A stretch of 64,000 nucleotides of DNA from an uncultured Endomicrobiia bacterium (GTDB taxonomy: Bacteria > Elusimicrobiota > Endomicrobiia > Endomicrobiales > Endomicrobiaceae), in the NCBI GenBank assembly GCA_938040055.1, contig CALHWY010000012.1, forward strand, positions 248,001 through 312,000. Reading direction: 5' to 3'. The notes beneath the pieces were generated by a model, which had not been told where the DNA came from, searched no databases, and saw nothing but the letters and a program-made list of their open reading frames with translations. This document shows, one piece after another, positions 14,776 through 23,279 of this stretch (position 1 is the stretch's first letter; each line of letters begins with the position of its first letter). Position numbers and translations under genes: made by a program.

Positions 14776-16944
14776 TCAAGAGTTCATCTCCAGGTACTCG
14801 TTTATTTTATCATAATTTATCTGCCATTTGTTAGTTCCTTCGGGTTTCATTATAAAACCTTTCATTTCAAGTATACTGAGAATATTCGTCGCTCTGGACG
14901 AACTTCCGAAGTTGGCTTTTAACAAATCCTGGGAAACTCTTTTGCGTTCGCTGATAAGAGTAAGAGCGGGAACCAGATCTTTCATGCTTTTTTCTTCCGC
15001 GGGATTTAGCTTTTCTCCCGAAGTTTCAACAGCCAAAGGCTCATATATTCTCGGAAAATTCTGGGCGTTTATAAACTCTATTATTTTTTCGGCCTCTTTT
15101 AAAGACACAAAAGCGCCTTGTAATCTTACGGGTCTCGCCTCTCCCGGAGGCAAAAACAGCATATCCCCCTTGCCCATCAGCTCTTCCGCACCCAAAGCGT
15201 CCAGAATTACCCTTGAATCGATTTTTGAAGTCGTCTGAAACGAAAGTCTTGCGGGAAAGTTGGCCTTAATGACTCCGGTTATAACATTTACCGAAGGCCT
15301 CTGCGTTGCCAGTATCAAATGTATTCCGACCGCCCTTGCCATCTGGGCAAGACGCTGTATCGAATCTTCAATCTCTTTTTGGGCGACAAGCATAAGATCG
15401 GCAAGCTCGTCTATGACCACAACTATATAAAACTCTTTTTCCCCTCCGGTTTCGGCCATCTTATTATTATAATCCTCAATATTTCGCACCATTTCTTTCG
15501 CGAATTTAGCGTATCTGGCTTCCATTACTCCGGCCAGCTTTTTGAGGGCGGCGGCGGCCTCGCGGGGATTGGTTATGATATCGGCGTCCGCCGCGCATGT
15601 GCACGGATTGTAAAGATGAGCGATATCTTTATAAACGGGCATCTCAACCCTTTTAGGATCTATAAGCATAAATTTTACTTCGTCGGGACGCGCTTTATAA
15701 AGAATAGAGAGTATTATAGTGTGTATTCCCACGCTTTTTCCGGATCCGGTCGCTCCGGCTATAAGCAGATGAGGCATGGAAGCGAGATTTGTCACATATC
15801 CTTCCCCGTCGGTCGTTTTTCCCAAAGCAAGAGTCAGAAGGGAGCTTGAATTTTCAAAAGCCCGGCTTTCAAGTATCCCGCGCAGCCCGACGATAACGCT
15901 TTCGGGATTGGGCACTTCAATGCCTACCGCCGCTTTTTCAGGTATCGGAACGACTCTTATTGAGGAAGTTCTCATAGTAAGCGATATATTGTCTATTATA
16001 TTCGAAACAGCCTGTATCTTCACTCCGGGAGCCAAAACAAGATCGTAACGGGTCACTACCGGACCGGGAATTATATCTTTTACCTCGGCGGCTATGTCGA
16101 AATCCGCGAGAGTTTTTCTAAGCAGCTCGGCTCTCTCAAGAAGAAGCTCTTTATTTGTTTCAAAACTCGTTGTCGGGTCGTTTTTTAATATATTCGTAGG
16201 AGGAAGGCGGTAATCAAAGTCACGGCTTTCCATTTTTTCGGTCTTTCTTTTTTCTTTTTCTTTGTCTTGCCCGTCAAACTTTTTTTCTTCTTTTGCTTTT
16301 TTGCTTACGATATTGGGCTTAAGCGCAGGTTCGTATTTAGGAAATTCCGGTTCGGGCTTAGGCTGGAAAAGTTCGGGCTTTTTTTCTACGAAATTAGGAG
16401 ACGGTTTTTCATTTTTATTTTTTACGGATTCATCAAGCAAACCTTTTACGAAATGATACACAGCCGCGCTGAGAGAAATTCTCAAAAGCTTCGCGGCCGA
16501 ATACACGAAAACTATCAAAACAACGGAAAAACCCAGGGTAATGCCCAGAAGCTCTTCAAAAAAAGGGAACATTTTATCGCCGATCCAGCCTCCGTAAGTG
16601 CCCGTTTCAAACAATGCAGAAGAAAACGAAAATAAAACCGCTCCGGACACCATGCACGCAGCGGACCACATAAAGTCCGTCTTTTCCCTGAGTTCCATGG
16701 ATCTGCTGAGATGAACTATAAAAAACCACAGAAAAATACACGGCAGAATATATGTTCCCGTTCCAAACATCTGGAACATCACATGCGAAAACGCTTTCCC
16801 GGCTATGCCGGAATTTTCCGGAACTATTACGGCATAAGCGCATATGAACGCCGCCAAAACAAAAAACAGGGCTGCAACTTCCCTGTTTCTGTTTGTATTA
16901 TCCGCTTTTTCTTTTTTCTTTTTTATTTTTTTCTTTCCAGCCAC
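14776..16944 (-). CDS. ftsK: DNA translocase FtsK/SpoIIIE
   Basis: A 722-residue hexameric DNA pump. N-terminal membrane domain with about four helices (residues 22-165), a linker rich in Lys/Glu/Pro (170-250), then the motor: Walker A GATGSGKS (397-404), Walker B VVVIDELADLM with Asp512/Glu513, and ATQRPS. The gamma winged helix is at about 655-718. Positions that align with the KOPS-contacting Asn, Arg and Glu of E. coli FtsK read Ser, Asn and Ser here, so the recognition sequence may differ. Start is a GTG at 16944 preceded by AGGGGAT. The Xer recombinase it would activate is in the same operon. Confidence 0.93.
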   Translation of the reverse strand: MAGKKKIKKKKEKADNTNRNREVAALFFVLAAFICAYAVIVPENSGIAGKAFSHVMFQMFGTGTYILPCIFLWFFIVHLSRSMELREKTDFMWSAACMVSGAVLFSFSSALFETGTYGGWIGDKMFPFFEELLGITLGFSVVLIVFVYSAAKLLRISLSAAVYHFVKGLLDESVKNKNEKPSPNFVEKKPELFQPKPEPEFPKYEPALKPNIVSKKAKEEKKFDGQDKEKEKRKTEKMESRDFDYRLPPTNILKNDPTTSFETNKELLLERAELLRKTLADFDIAAEVKDIIPGPVVTRYDLVLAPGVKIQAVSNIIDNISLTMRTSSIRVVPIPEKAAVGIEVPNPESVIVGLRGILESRAFENSSSLLTLALGKTTDGEGYVTNLASMPHLLIAGATGSGKSVGIHTIILSILYKARPDEVKFMLIDPKRVEMPVYKDIAHLYNPCTCAADADIITNPREAAAALKKLAGVMEARYAKFAKEMVRNIEDYNNKMAETGGEKEFYIVVVIDELADLMLVAQKEIEDSIQRLAQMARAVGIHLILATQRPSVNVITGVIKANFPARLSFQTTSKIDSRVILDALGAEELMGKGDMLFLPPGEARPVRLQGAFVSLKEAEKIIEFINAQNFPRIYEPLAVETSGEKLNPAEEKSMKDLVPALTLISERKRVSQDLLKANFGSSSRATNILSILEMKGFIMKPEGTNKWQINYDKINEYLEMNS

Positions 16945-17014
16945 TTTTTCAATCCCCTGAGGTTTAAAACCCCGTTGAACGGAGAGGCTTTTTCAGTCCT
17001 TTGCTTGCGTTCCG

Positions 17015-17221
17015 TTATTTTAAAGATATTCTATAGCTGTAATCCTGCTGTTTTATGTCGACTTTATTTTCTCTGGCAAGCCAGCCGAGAGCAAGATAAA
17101 GCATAGTATTGGATAAACCCAAATTCGCTTTTATTTTTATGGGAGAAGATTCTCCGTTTTCGCTTAGATATTTCCAAATTTCTCCCGCCGCAAAACCTAC
17201 CCTGTCAATAATTTCCGTCAT
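17015..17221 (-). CDS. winged helix-turn-helix protein, DUF2582 type
   Basis: A 68-residue protein of the small winged-helix family PF10771 (DUF2582). Pattern: VGFAAGEIWKYLSENGE, then a recognition helix around LGLSNTMLYLALGWLARENK and a short wing. Function unknown; such proteins are thought to bind DNA. It lies 15 nt after accB and 70 nt before ftsK. Being next to accB rather than accC is noteworthy, since accC usually follows accB and is absent here. Confidence 0.75.
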   Translation of the reverse strand: MTEIIDRVGFAAGEIWKYLSENGESSPIKIKANLGLSNTMLYLALGWLARENKVDIKQQDYSYRISLK

Positions 17222-17236
17222 ATTAAAACCCCGGAT

Positions 17237-17713
17237 TTAAATTTTTTCGACTTCAAACAAGTCCTGCCCCGAGTTGACCGGTTTTCCGTTTTCCGCCAGA
17301 ACTTTTATTATTTTAACTTTGAAAGTCGCTTTAATTTCATTCATAACCTTCATGGCTTCGACAATGCACAAAGTTTTACCCGTTTCGACTATATCTCCTT
17401 CTTTAACAAAAACGGGAGAAGAAGGCGAAGGTGATTTATAAAAAACCCCGGTTATCGGAGATTTTATCGTCTCTCCCGGCGCGGCCTGCGGAGAAGCTTC
17501 CCGCTTAAGATGTTCGGCTGCATTATCAGCCGCAACGGGTTTGGAAATTGCAGGCGCCGCGGCGGGCTGCTTTGATTGATTGCAGTTTTTTCTTTTTATG
17601 CAAAGCTTATAATCTTTGGAATTTACTTCCAATTCCCGGATTTTTTCATCTTTCATTATCTCATAAAGAGATTTGACCCTGCTTTTAATATCATTCCCAT
17701 TGTTGGCGGCCAT
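17237..17713 (-). CDS. accB: biotin carboxyl carrier protein of acetyl-CoA carboxylase
   Basis: A 158-residue biotin carrier. An N-terminal segment (1-45), an Ala/Pro-rich hinge (46-80) and the biotinyl domain (80-158) with the biotin-accepting Lys122 in VEAMKVMNEIK. Family members normally read EAMKMMNE; the Val is a mild change. It carries carboxyl groups for malonyl-CoA synthesis in fatty-acid formation. It starts 17 nt after pnp. Its ligase BirA is encoded at 6598-7539. accC and accAD are not in this window. A decarboxylase carrier subunit is a less likely alternative. Confidence 0.88.
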   Translation of the reverse strand: MAANNGNDIKSRVKSLYEIMKDEKIRELEVNSKDYKLCIKRKNCNQSKQPAAAPAISKPVAADNAAEHLKREASPQAAPGETIKSPITGVFYKSPSPSSPVFVKEGDIVETGKTLCIVEAMKVMNEIKATFKVKIIKVLAENGKPVNSGQDLFEVEKI

Positions 17714-17730
17714 AAATTCACCCTTTATCT

Positions 17731-19806
17731 TTATTTTACAAGGCTTTCTTTCATCGTCAGATTTACTCTTCCCTGCTTGTCGATTTCCATAACTTTTACG
17801 GTAACTTCATCCCCTTCTTGAACTATGTCCTCAACATTTTTTATATGCCTGTCTGCAAGCTGGGAAACGTGCACCAGTCCGTCTTTCCCGGGCAAAACTT
17901 CGACAAAAGCCCCGAAAGCCATGATTTTCACGACTTTTCCTTTATAAATTTTTCCTACTTCCACTTCGGAAGTCAGAGATTCCACCATGATTCGCGCCTG
18001 TTCCAAAAGGCCGTAATCGGTTCCGGAAATAGACACTTTTCCGCTGTCTTCTATATCTATTTCCACTCCTGTCGCTTCCTGTATCTTCTTTATGTTTTTT
18101 CCTCCGGGGCCGATAAGTTCGCCTATCTTGTTGACCGGAATCATAATATTGAGCATTTTCGGCGCGTATTCGGAAAGGGTTTTTCTCGGAGCCGATATAG
18201 CCGCGTCCATTTTATCGAGAATAAACATTCTCGCGCGCTTAGCCTGCTCCAATGCCTGGGCAAGAATTTCGGTGGTAAGCCCCGAAATTTTTATATCCAT
18301 TTGCAAAGCCGTAATGCCTTTTCTGGTTCCGGCGACTTTGAAATCCATGTCGCCCAAATGATCTTCCATTCCCATAATATCGGTAAGAACGACATAATTA
18401 TCGCCCTCTTTCATAAGCCCCATAGCCACGCCCGCGCAGCTTGACTTTACCGGAACGCCGGCATTAAACAAAGCCAAAGAACCGCCGCAAACGGAAGCCA
18501 TTGAAGAAGAACCGTTGGATTCAAGAATATCGGAAACTATTCTTATGGTATAACCGAATTCCTCTTCCGGAGGAAGTATCGGCCTTAAAGCCCTTTTGGC
18601 CAAAGCTCCGTGCCCGATCTCTCTTCTGCTGGTAGATCTTTCGCCCTTAGGCTCTCCGGTCGCGAAACCCGGGAAATTATAGTGAAGCATAAAGCGTTCT
18701 TTATATTCTCCCGCAAGTTCGTCCATAATCTGCATATCTCCCGGAGTGCCGAGCGTTACCGTGGCCAAAGCCTGCGTCTGCCCTCTCGTAAACAAACTGG
18801 AACCGTGCACTCTCGGAAGAATATCGGTTTCACAGGTTATAGGTCTTATGTCTTCAAAACCGCGTCCGTCGCTGCGCACTCTCTTATTTAAAACAAGTTC
18901 CCTCGCTTTCCGGTAAAAAATATCCTCTAGTATCATATCCGCAGCCGAGGGCGCTTCTTCAGGATATTTCTCAAGCATTCTGGCGGAAATGTCTTTTTTA
19001 AACGCCGACCAGAAAGAATCCCTCTCGCTTTTTTCTTTAATAGCCACGCCTTCTTCGGCTTTTGAAACAGCTTCAGCTTCTATGTCGGCTTTCAAAGACG
19101 GATTTATCGGCGGTTCCGGCGCCTGCATTTTGGTTTTGCGGGGAAGGTCTTTTAAAACAGCGCAAATGCCTTGAATGGCTTCTTTCGCAAGATTCAAAGC
19201 TTCAAGCATTTCCGATTCCGAAAGTTCCAAAGCCCCGGCTTCAACCATTGTCAAAGCTTCCTCAGTGCCGCTGACAACCAAATCAAGCCTGCTTTCTTTC
19301 TGCTGCGACCTTAAAGGATTTATCACAAGCTTTCCGTCGACCCTGCCTACTCTTACCGAAGCTATGGGCGTAGCGAAAGGCAGATCCGAAACAGTAAGAG
19401 CTACGGAAGCTCCGAGTATTGCCGCTATATCCGAATCATTCTCTCCGTCGTGAGAAAGAACTATAGCCGATATCTGCGTATCGTTTCTCCAGTACTCGGG
19501 GAAAAGAGGTCTTATGCTTCTGTCTATAAGCCTGCTGACAAGTATCTCGCTGTCTCTTGGTTTGGCTTCTCTTTTAAAAAATCCGCCCGGAATTCTTCCG
19601 GCGGCAAATGTTCTTTCCCTGTAATCTACGGTCAAAGGCATAAAATCCACGCCCGGTTTAGGTTCTTTTGAACCTACGGCATTAACCAAAACAACCGTAT
19701 CACCTATTCTTACCATGCAGGAACCGTTCGCCTGTTTGGCCATTTTGCCGGATTCGATTATGAATTTTTTGCCGGCCACATCCAATTCTTTTTTAAAATA
19801 TTCCAC
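17731..19806 (-). CDS. pnp: polyribonucleotide nucleotidyltransferase (PNPase)
   Basis: A 691-residue PNPase, a trimeric 3'-to-5' phosphorolytic exoribonuclease. Two RNase PH-like domains (about 10-215 and 310-545), then the KH domain (MIPVNKIGELIGPGGKNIKKI, about 550-610) and the S1 domain (about 618-690, GKVVKIMAFGAFVEVLPGKDGLVH). The start is a GTG at 19806 with GGAG 7 nt upstream. The order rpsO-pnp is widely conserved and the gap between them holds a long hairpin (19822-19898). A decayed piece of this gene is found at 3602-3685. Confidence 0.96.
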   Translation of the reverse strand: MEYFKKELDVAGKKFIIESGKMAKQANGSCMVRIGDTVVLVNAVGSKEPKPGVDFMPLTVDYRERTFAAGRIPGGFFKREAKPRDSEILVSRLIDRSIRPLFPEYWRNDTQISAIVLSHDGENDSDIAAILGASVALTVSDLPFATPIASVRVGRVDGKLVINPLRSQQKESRLDLVVSGTEEALTMVEAGALELSESEMLEALNLAKEAIQGICAVLKDLPRKTKMQAPEPPINPSLKADIEAEAVSKAEEGVAIKEKSERDSFWSAFKKDISARMLEKYPEEAPSAADMILEDIFYRKARELVLNKRVRSDGRGFEDIRPITCETDILPRVHGSSLFTRGQTQALATVTLGTPGDMQIMDELAGEYKERFMLHYNFPGFATGEPKGERSTSRREIGHGALAKRALRPILPPEEEFGYTIRIVSDILESNGSSSMASVCGGSLALFNAGVPVKSSCAGVAMGLMKEGDNYVVLTDIMGMEDHLGDMDFKVAGTRKGITALQMDIKISGLTTEILAQALEQAKRARMFILDKMDAAISAPRKTLSEYAPKMLNIMIPVNKIGELIGPGGKNIKKIQEATGVEIDIEDSGKVSISGTDYGLLEQARIMVESLTSEVEVGKIYKGKVVKIMAFGAFVEVLPGKDGLVHVSQLADRHIKNVEDIVQEGDEVTVKVMEIDKQGRVNLTMKESLVK

Positions 19807-19821
19807 TTTTAAGCTCCGTTG

Positions 19822-19898
19822 CCCGGCACATCGCGCACAAAAGATTCAAGAAAACGCCTTCAAAAGCGTTTTTTTGCATCCTTTGCAGCCCTGCCGGG
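19822..19898 (-). promoter_or_regulatory. hairpin in the rpsO-pnp spacer (possible RNase III/PNPase control site)
   Basis: Outer arms CCCGGCA (19822-19828) and TGCCGGG (19892-19898) are reverse complements; inside, AAAACGC (19851-19857) pairs with GCGTTTT (19866-19872). In E. coli a long leader hairpin before pnp is cut by RNase III and drives PNPase autoregulation; a similar role here is inference. Confidence 0.45.
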
Positions 19899-19922
19899 TC
19901 TTTTTTTATTTGCTATCCCGAT

Positions 19923-20183
19923 TTATTTTCTAAGATCCAATTTTTTAATCAGCGCGGCATACCCGTCTTTATCATGTTTTTTAATATAGTCGAGAAGTCT
20001 TCTTCTCTGTCCTATCATCTTTAAAAAACCGACCCTTGAAGCAAAATCTTTCGGATATTTTTTGAAATGATCGGAAAGGTATTTAATTCTCGTTGTAAGA
20101 AGAGCGACCTGAACTTCAGGTGACCCCGTATCCGTCGCATGAGTTTTAAACTGTTCGACAACCGCTTTTTTTTCAAATGCCAT
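19923..20183 (-). CDS. rpsO: 30S ribosomal protein S15
   Basis: An 86-residue S15 starting MAFEKKAVVEQF. Family hallmarks: HATDTGSPEVQVALLT, RIKYLSDHFKKYPKDF and GQRRRLLDYIKKHD. It binds the central domain of 16S rRNA. The first ATG at 20189 is only 2 nt from AAGGAG, whereas the ATG at 20183 has 8-nt spacing, so I take the latter. It leads the gene run that ends with the Xer recombinase and has its own promoter at 20235-20263. Confidence 0.96.
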   Translation of the reverse strand: MAFEKKAVVEQFKTHATDTGSPEVQVALLTTRIKYLSDHFKKYPKDFASRVGFLKMIGQRRRLLDYIKKHDKDGYAALIKKLDLRK

Positions 20184-20234
20184 CTTCATTACTCCTTGCT
20201 TTTATGTACTCATTTTTGCCGTGCCAATTTGAAG

Positions 20235-20263
20235 ATTTTATCAAATTCCGTATAAAATGTAAA
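20235..20263 (-). promoter_or_regulatory. rpsO promoter
   Basis: TTTACA (20258-20263) and TAAAAT (20235-20240) are spaced by exactly 17 nt on the minus strand, about 50 nt before the rpsO start. Transcription probably begins near 20228. Confidence 0.6.
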
Positions 20264-20609
20264 GTATTGCAAAGCGGGACAAATTTAAGCTGCCGGACGG
20301 GCCGAAGGATTAAAAACCGTCTCTAAGCGGGATAATACGGGCTTTTTTAAAGATCCTCTATCCGACCAATCCCGTAATATCATTAGCTTTCTCGGTTTAT
20401 CAAAACCGGCGCTAAAAAAAAAGACGCTTTTCATAAACACGCCGGCGGTTCCGGATGTCTGCCGTTTATACTTGCCGGCAAAAGGCTAAGGAAAGGATTG
20501 CGGAGCATTTTAGTTTTATTTTTTCGGATTTCAAAGCGCGCAAGCCGCGCATTAACGATGCTTAGCCTGAAAAATTTGAAGCGGTGCTGTAAAAAAAGCT
20601 TTTTTTTAT
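20264..20609. other. intergenic region between divergent units, no gene
   Basis: About 350 nt separating the rpsO promoter from the plus-strand acyltransferase unit. No open frame with a ribosome site. Mixed GC-rich and A-rich patches; nothing recognisable as an RNA gene. Looks decayed. Confidence 0.45.
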
Positions 20610-20615
20610 TATAAT
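20610..20615 (+). promoter_or_regulatory. -10 element of the O-acyltransferase unit
   Basis: TATAAT immediately followed by an ATG at 20616. If this is the -10, the ATG at 20616 would lie upstream of the transcription start, which supports the start at 20655. A -35 is weak (CTGTAA at 17-nt spacing). Confidence 0.35.
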
Positions 20616-20654
20616 ATGTTTTTAATTTTCTTTTACCGGGTAATATTTTTACAT

Positions 20655-22106
20655 ATGCTTTTTAATTCAATCGAATTTATTTTCATTTTTCTGCCTTTGT
20701 CCGTAATCGTTTATTTTATACTGCTAAAAAAACATTTGCTGACCGCTTCAAAAGCTTGGCTGATTGCCGCGTCAATATTTTTCTACAATTGGTGGAATCC
20801 CAAATACACTCCGATACTGCTGTTTTCTATTATTTTCAATTTCGCCGCGGGAAACTCGCTAAGCGGCAAAAAGATAAAAATAAAATTTCCACGCAAAAGC
20901 ATTCTCGTGTTTTCAATAATCGTAAATCTGGCGGTTCTCGGTTATTTTAAATACATGAATTTTTTTATCGGCAATATAAACGCCGTTTTTAATGCGCATA
21001 TACCGTTTTTTAAAATAGTTCTTCCTCTGGGAATAAGCTTTTTTACTTTTCAGCAGATCACTTATTTGTGCGACAGTTATAAAAACCTGACTAAAGAATA
21101 TGATTTTTTAAACTACGCTCTTTTTGTCAGCTTTTTCCCGGGTTTAATAGCCGGCCCTATAGTCCACCACAAAGAAATAATGCCTCAATTTTCAAACATA
21201 TACACGAAAGTTTTAAAAAACAAAAATTTATCTTTGGGATTATTTCTTTTTATTATCGGATTGGCTAAAAAAGTTATTTTGGCCGACACGTTTTCAGCTT
21301 ATGTCGCAACCGGTTATTGTCCGCATACGGATATTTCCATTGTGGAAGGATGGCTGATAATGCTCAGTTATACTTTTCAGATTTATTTTGATTTTTCAGG
21401 ATATACGGATATGGCTTTAGGCATATCGAAAATGCTTAATATCGAGCTTCCTCAAAATTTCAACTCCCCTTATAAAGCGCCGTCCATACAGGATTTTTGG
21501 AGAAGATGGCACATGACATTGTCAAGATTTTTAAGAGACTATGTCTACATACCGCTGGGCGGAAGCAGAAACGGGGAAAGCAAAACTTACGCAAATCTAT
21601 TTCTGACTTTTTTGCTGGGCGGTCTTTGGCACGGGGCAAGCTGGATGTTCGTAATATGGGGAGCGCTCCACGGAGCGGCTTTATGCGCGCACAGATTTTG
21701 GAAAAAATTAAATATAAAACTTCCTTACGGACTGAGCGTCTTTGCGACTTTTGTGTTTGTAAACATCGCCTGGATATTTTTCAGGGCCGCGGATATGAAC
21801 CAGGCGAAAAAAATATTAAAATCGCTCGTAGATTTTACAAATTTCAAAATACCGGAAACTTATGTGTTTACCGTAAAATTTTCCGGAGAAAAAGTTACCG
21901 TTTACGAGGGCATGTGGCTGATGATCGCCATAGCTTTTTTTATCGTCTTTATTGCTGAAAATTCGGGAACTTTTATTTCAAAAGTCACGATAAATTCAAA
22001 GAAAAAAGCCGTGCTGCTCGGCGTCGTTTTCGCGGTTTTATTCACGGCGTCTTTAATCAAAATGATATATGTGCCTTACAGCGAATTTATTTATTTCAAT
22101 TTTTAA
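20655..22106 (+). CDS. MBOAT-family membrane O-acyltransferase (AlgI/DltB-like)
   Basis: A 483-residue polytopic membrane protein of the MBOAT family, which transfers acyl (usually acetyl) groups to extracellular glycans. Typical opening MLFNSIEFIFIFLPLS, then LPLGISFFTFQQITYLCDSYK, PGLIAGPIVHHKEI, QDFWRRWHMTLSRFLRDYVYIPLGGS and the conserved His (about 326) in GGLWHGASW. I use the ATG at 20655, which gives the family N-terminus. The next gene, 13 nt downstream, encodes an SGNH-like partner, so the pair resembles AlgI/AlgJ or DltB/DltD systems. The target is probably one of the surface glycans encoded nearby; that is inference. Confidence 0.88.
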   Translation: MLFNSIEFIFIFLPLSVIVYFILLKKHLLTASKAWLIAASIFFYNWWNPKYTPILLFSIIFNFAAGNSLSGKKIKIKFPRKSILVFSIIVNLAVLGYFKYMNFFIGNINAVFNAHIPFFKIVLPLGISFFTFQQITYLCDSYKNLTKEYDFLNYALFVSFFPGLIAGPIVHHKEIMPQFSNIYTKVLKNKNLSLGLFLFIIGLAKKVILADTFSAYVATGYCPHTDISIVEGWLIMLSYTFQIYFDFSGYTDMALGISKMLNIELPQNFNSPYKAPSIQDFWRRWHMTLSRFLRDYVYIPLGGSRNGESKTYANLFLTFLLGGLWHGASWMFVIWGALHGAALCAHRFWKKLNIKLPYGLSVFATFVFVNIAWIFFRAADMNQAKKILKSLVDFTNFKIPETYVFTVKFSGEKVTVYEGMWLMIAIAFFIVFIAENSGTFISKVTINSKKKAVLLGVVFAVLFTASLIKMIYVPYSEFIYFNF

Positions 22107-22119
22107 AGGCGAAAAATAA

Positions 22120-23259
22120 ATGTACAAATTTTCCAGACTGTCATTGAAAATCTTTTTTGCGGCTCTTCCGGCAATATGGCTTTATGTGATCGCGTCGGTA
22201 TATGTCTACGATCCTCTTCAAATATGGCACAAACCTTTTTTCAGAAAGACGACATACTCCGGAAACGCCAGAGAAAGCATGCCGGCCATAGTCAGAGATT
22301 ATGATTTTGACGGCATAATAATAGGCAATTCCTACTCCGAAAACACCTCGGCGGCCGAAGCCTCGGAAAAACTCGGCGCAAAATTTATGAATCTGTCCGT
22401 GACCGGAGCGACCACTTACGAAAACAAAATGCTGACGGAGTATGTTTTCAAGCGAAAAGAAATAAAACGGGTGCTTCATTTTCTGGAAACAAGTTATCTT
22501 GAGCAAATAAAAGAAAATGAGAGCTATCCCCTATCGCAATACGCGTTTTTATACGACGACAATAAATTTAATGATTTTAAAATTTATATGAATTTCAAAT
22601 ATCTTCAGGGTTCGCTTTTTTTCAGCAATAATAAAAACTATATAGGCATTGAGCGCGACATGGACGCTCCTTACGCATGGTATGGCGGCAGCAAAAAGTT
22701 TTTCGGAGGTTTTGACAATTGGATCAAGCATAAAAACGATTGGCGGATAGATGAAATTTTGAGAGAATTGTCAAAAACGCAAGACAAGGTTTGCGCCGGC
22801 GGGCTGAGCGATGAAGACAAAAATAAAATCGCCGCTTTTTTCGAAGAAAATTTAATGCCTCCGGTAATCAATAATCCGCAAATACGCTTTTTTCTCGTCC
22901 TTCCGCCCGTATCGGATATGTGGCTGGCGTTGCAGCTGCACAATGGAAATAAGTTTTTTGAAAAACGGATGTTCGCGCTGGAGCATTTGGCGTCTTTAAG
23001 CGAAAAATACGGAAATTTCAGTTTCTTTGCCTTCGACGATTTGGATATTATCGGAAAAACCGAAGATTTCAAAGACTTGACTCATTACGCGCCGTGGGTA
23101 AACAGCTATATTTTAACTTCCGTCAAAGAAAATAAAAATCTTATAACTCCCGAAAATACCGGAGCCTATATAAAAAAGGCATACAAAAAGGCCGCGGAAT
23201 TCAAACTTGACGAATACGCAGAAACCGCGCGAAACATATTTGCTTCGAAAGAAAAATAG
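22120..23259 (+). CDS. SGNH/AlgX-like partner of the O-acyltransferase
   Basis: A 379-residue protein with one N-terminal membrane anchor (about 9-29) and an extracytoplasmic domain. It fits an SGNH-like esterase/transferase fold: block I IIGNSYSENTS with the candidate nucleophile Ser71, NLSVTGATTYE as block II, and Asp319/His322 in DLTHYAPW as the last block. Such proteins pass the acyl group from the MBOAT protein to the polysaccharide. Gene order and direction with the MBOAT gene support this. Specificity is not visible. The only plus-strand genes in this half of the window are these two. Confidence 0.72.
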   Translation: MYKFSRLSLKIFFAALPAIWLYVIASVYVYDPLQIWHKPFFRKTTYSGNARESMPAIVRDYDFDGIIIGNSYSENTSAAEASEKLGAKFMNLSVTGATTYENKMLTEYVFKRKEIKRVLHFLETSYLEQIKENESYPLSQYAFLYDDNKFNDFKIYMNFKYLQGSLFFSNNKNYIGIERDMDAPYAWYGGSKKFFGGFDNWIKHKNDWRIDEILRELSKTQDKVCAGGLSDEDKNKIAAFFEENLMPPVINNPQIRFFLVLPPVSDMWLALQLHNGNKFFEKRMFALEHLASLSEKYGNFSFFAFDDLDIIGKTEDFKDLTHYAPWVNSYILTSVKENKNLITPENTGAYIKKAYKKAAEFKLDEYAETARNIFASKEK

Positions 23260-23279
23260 CTTCCAGTTTGCGGCAAGCC

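Noticed and set aside
17818..18444. Long open frame antisense to pnp (and similar ones opposite ftsK, carB and the antiporter gene)
   Set aside because: They mirror the codon bias of strongly supported genes on the other strand and have no ribosome sites or known domains.
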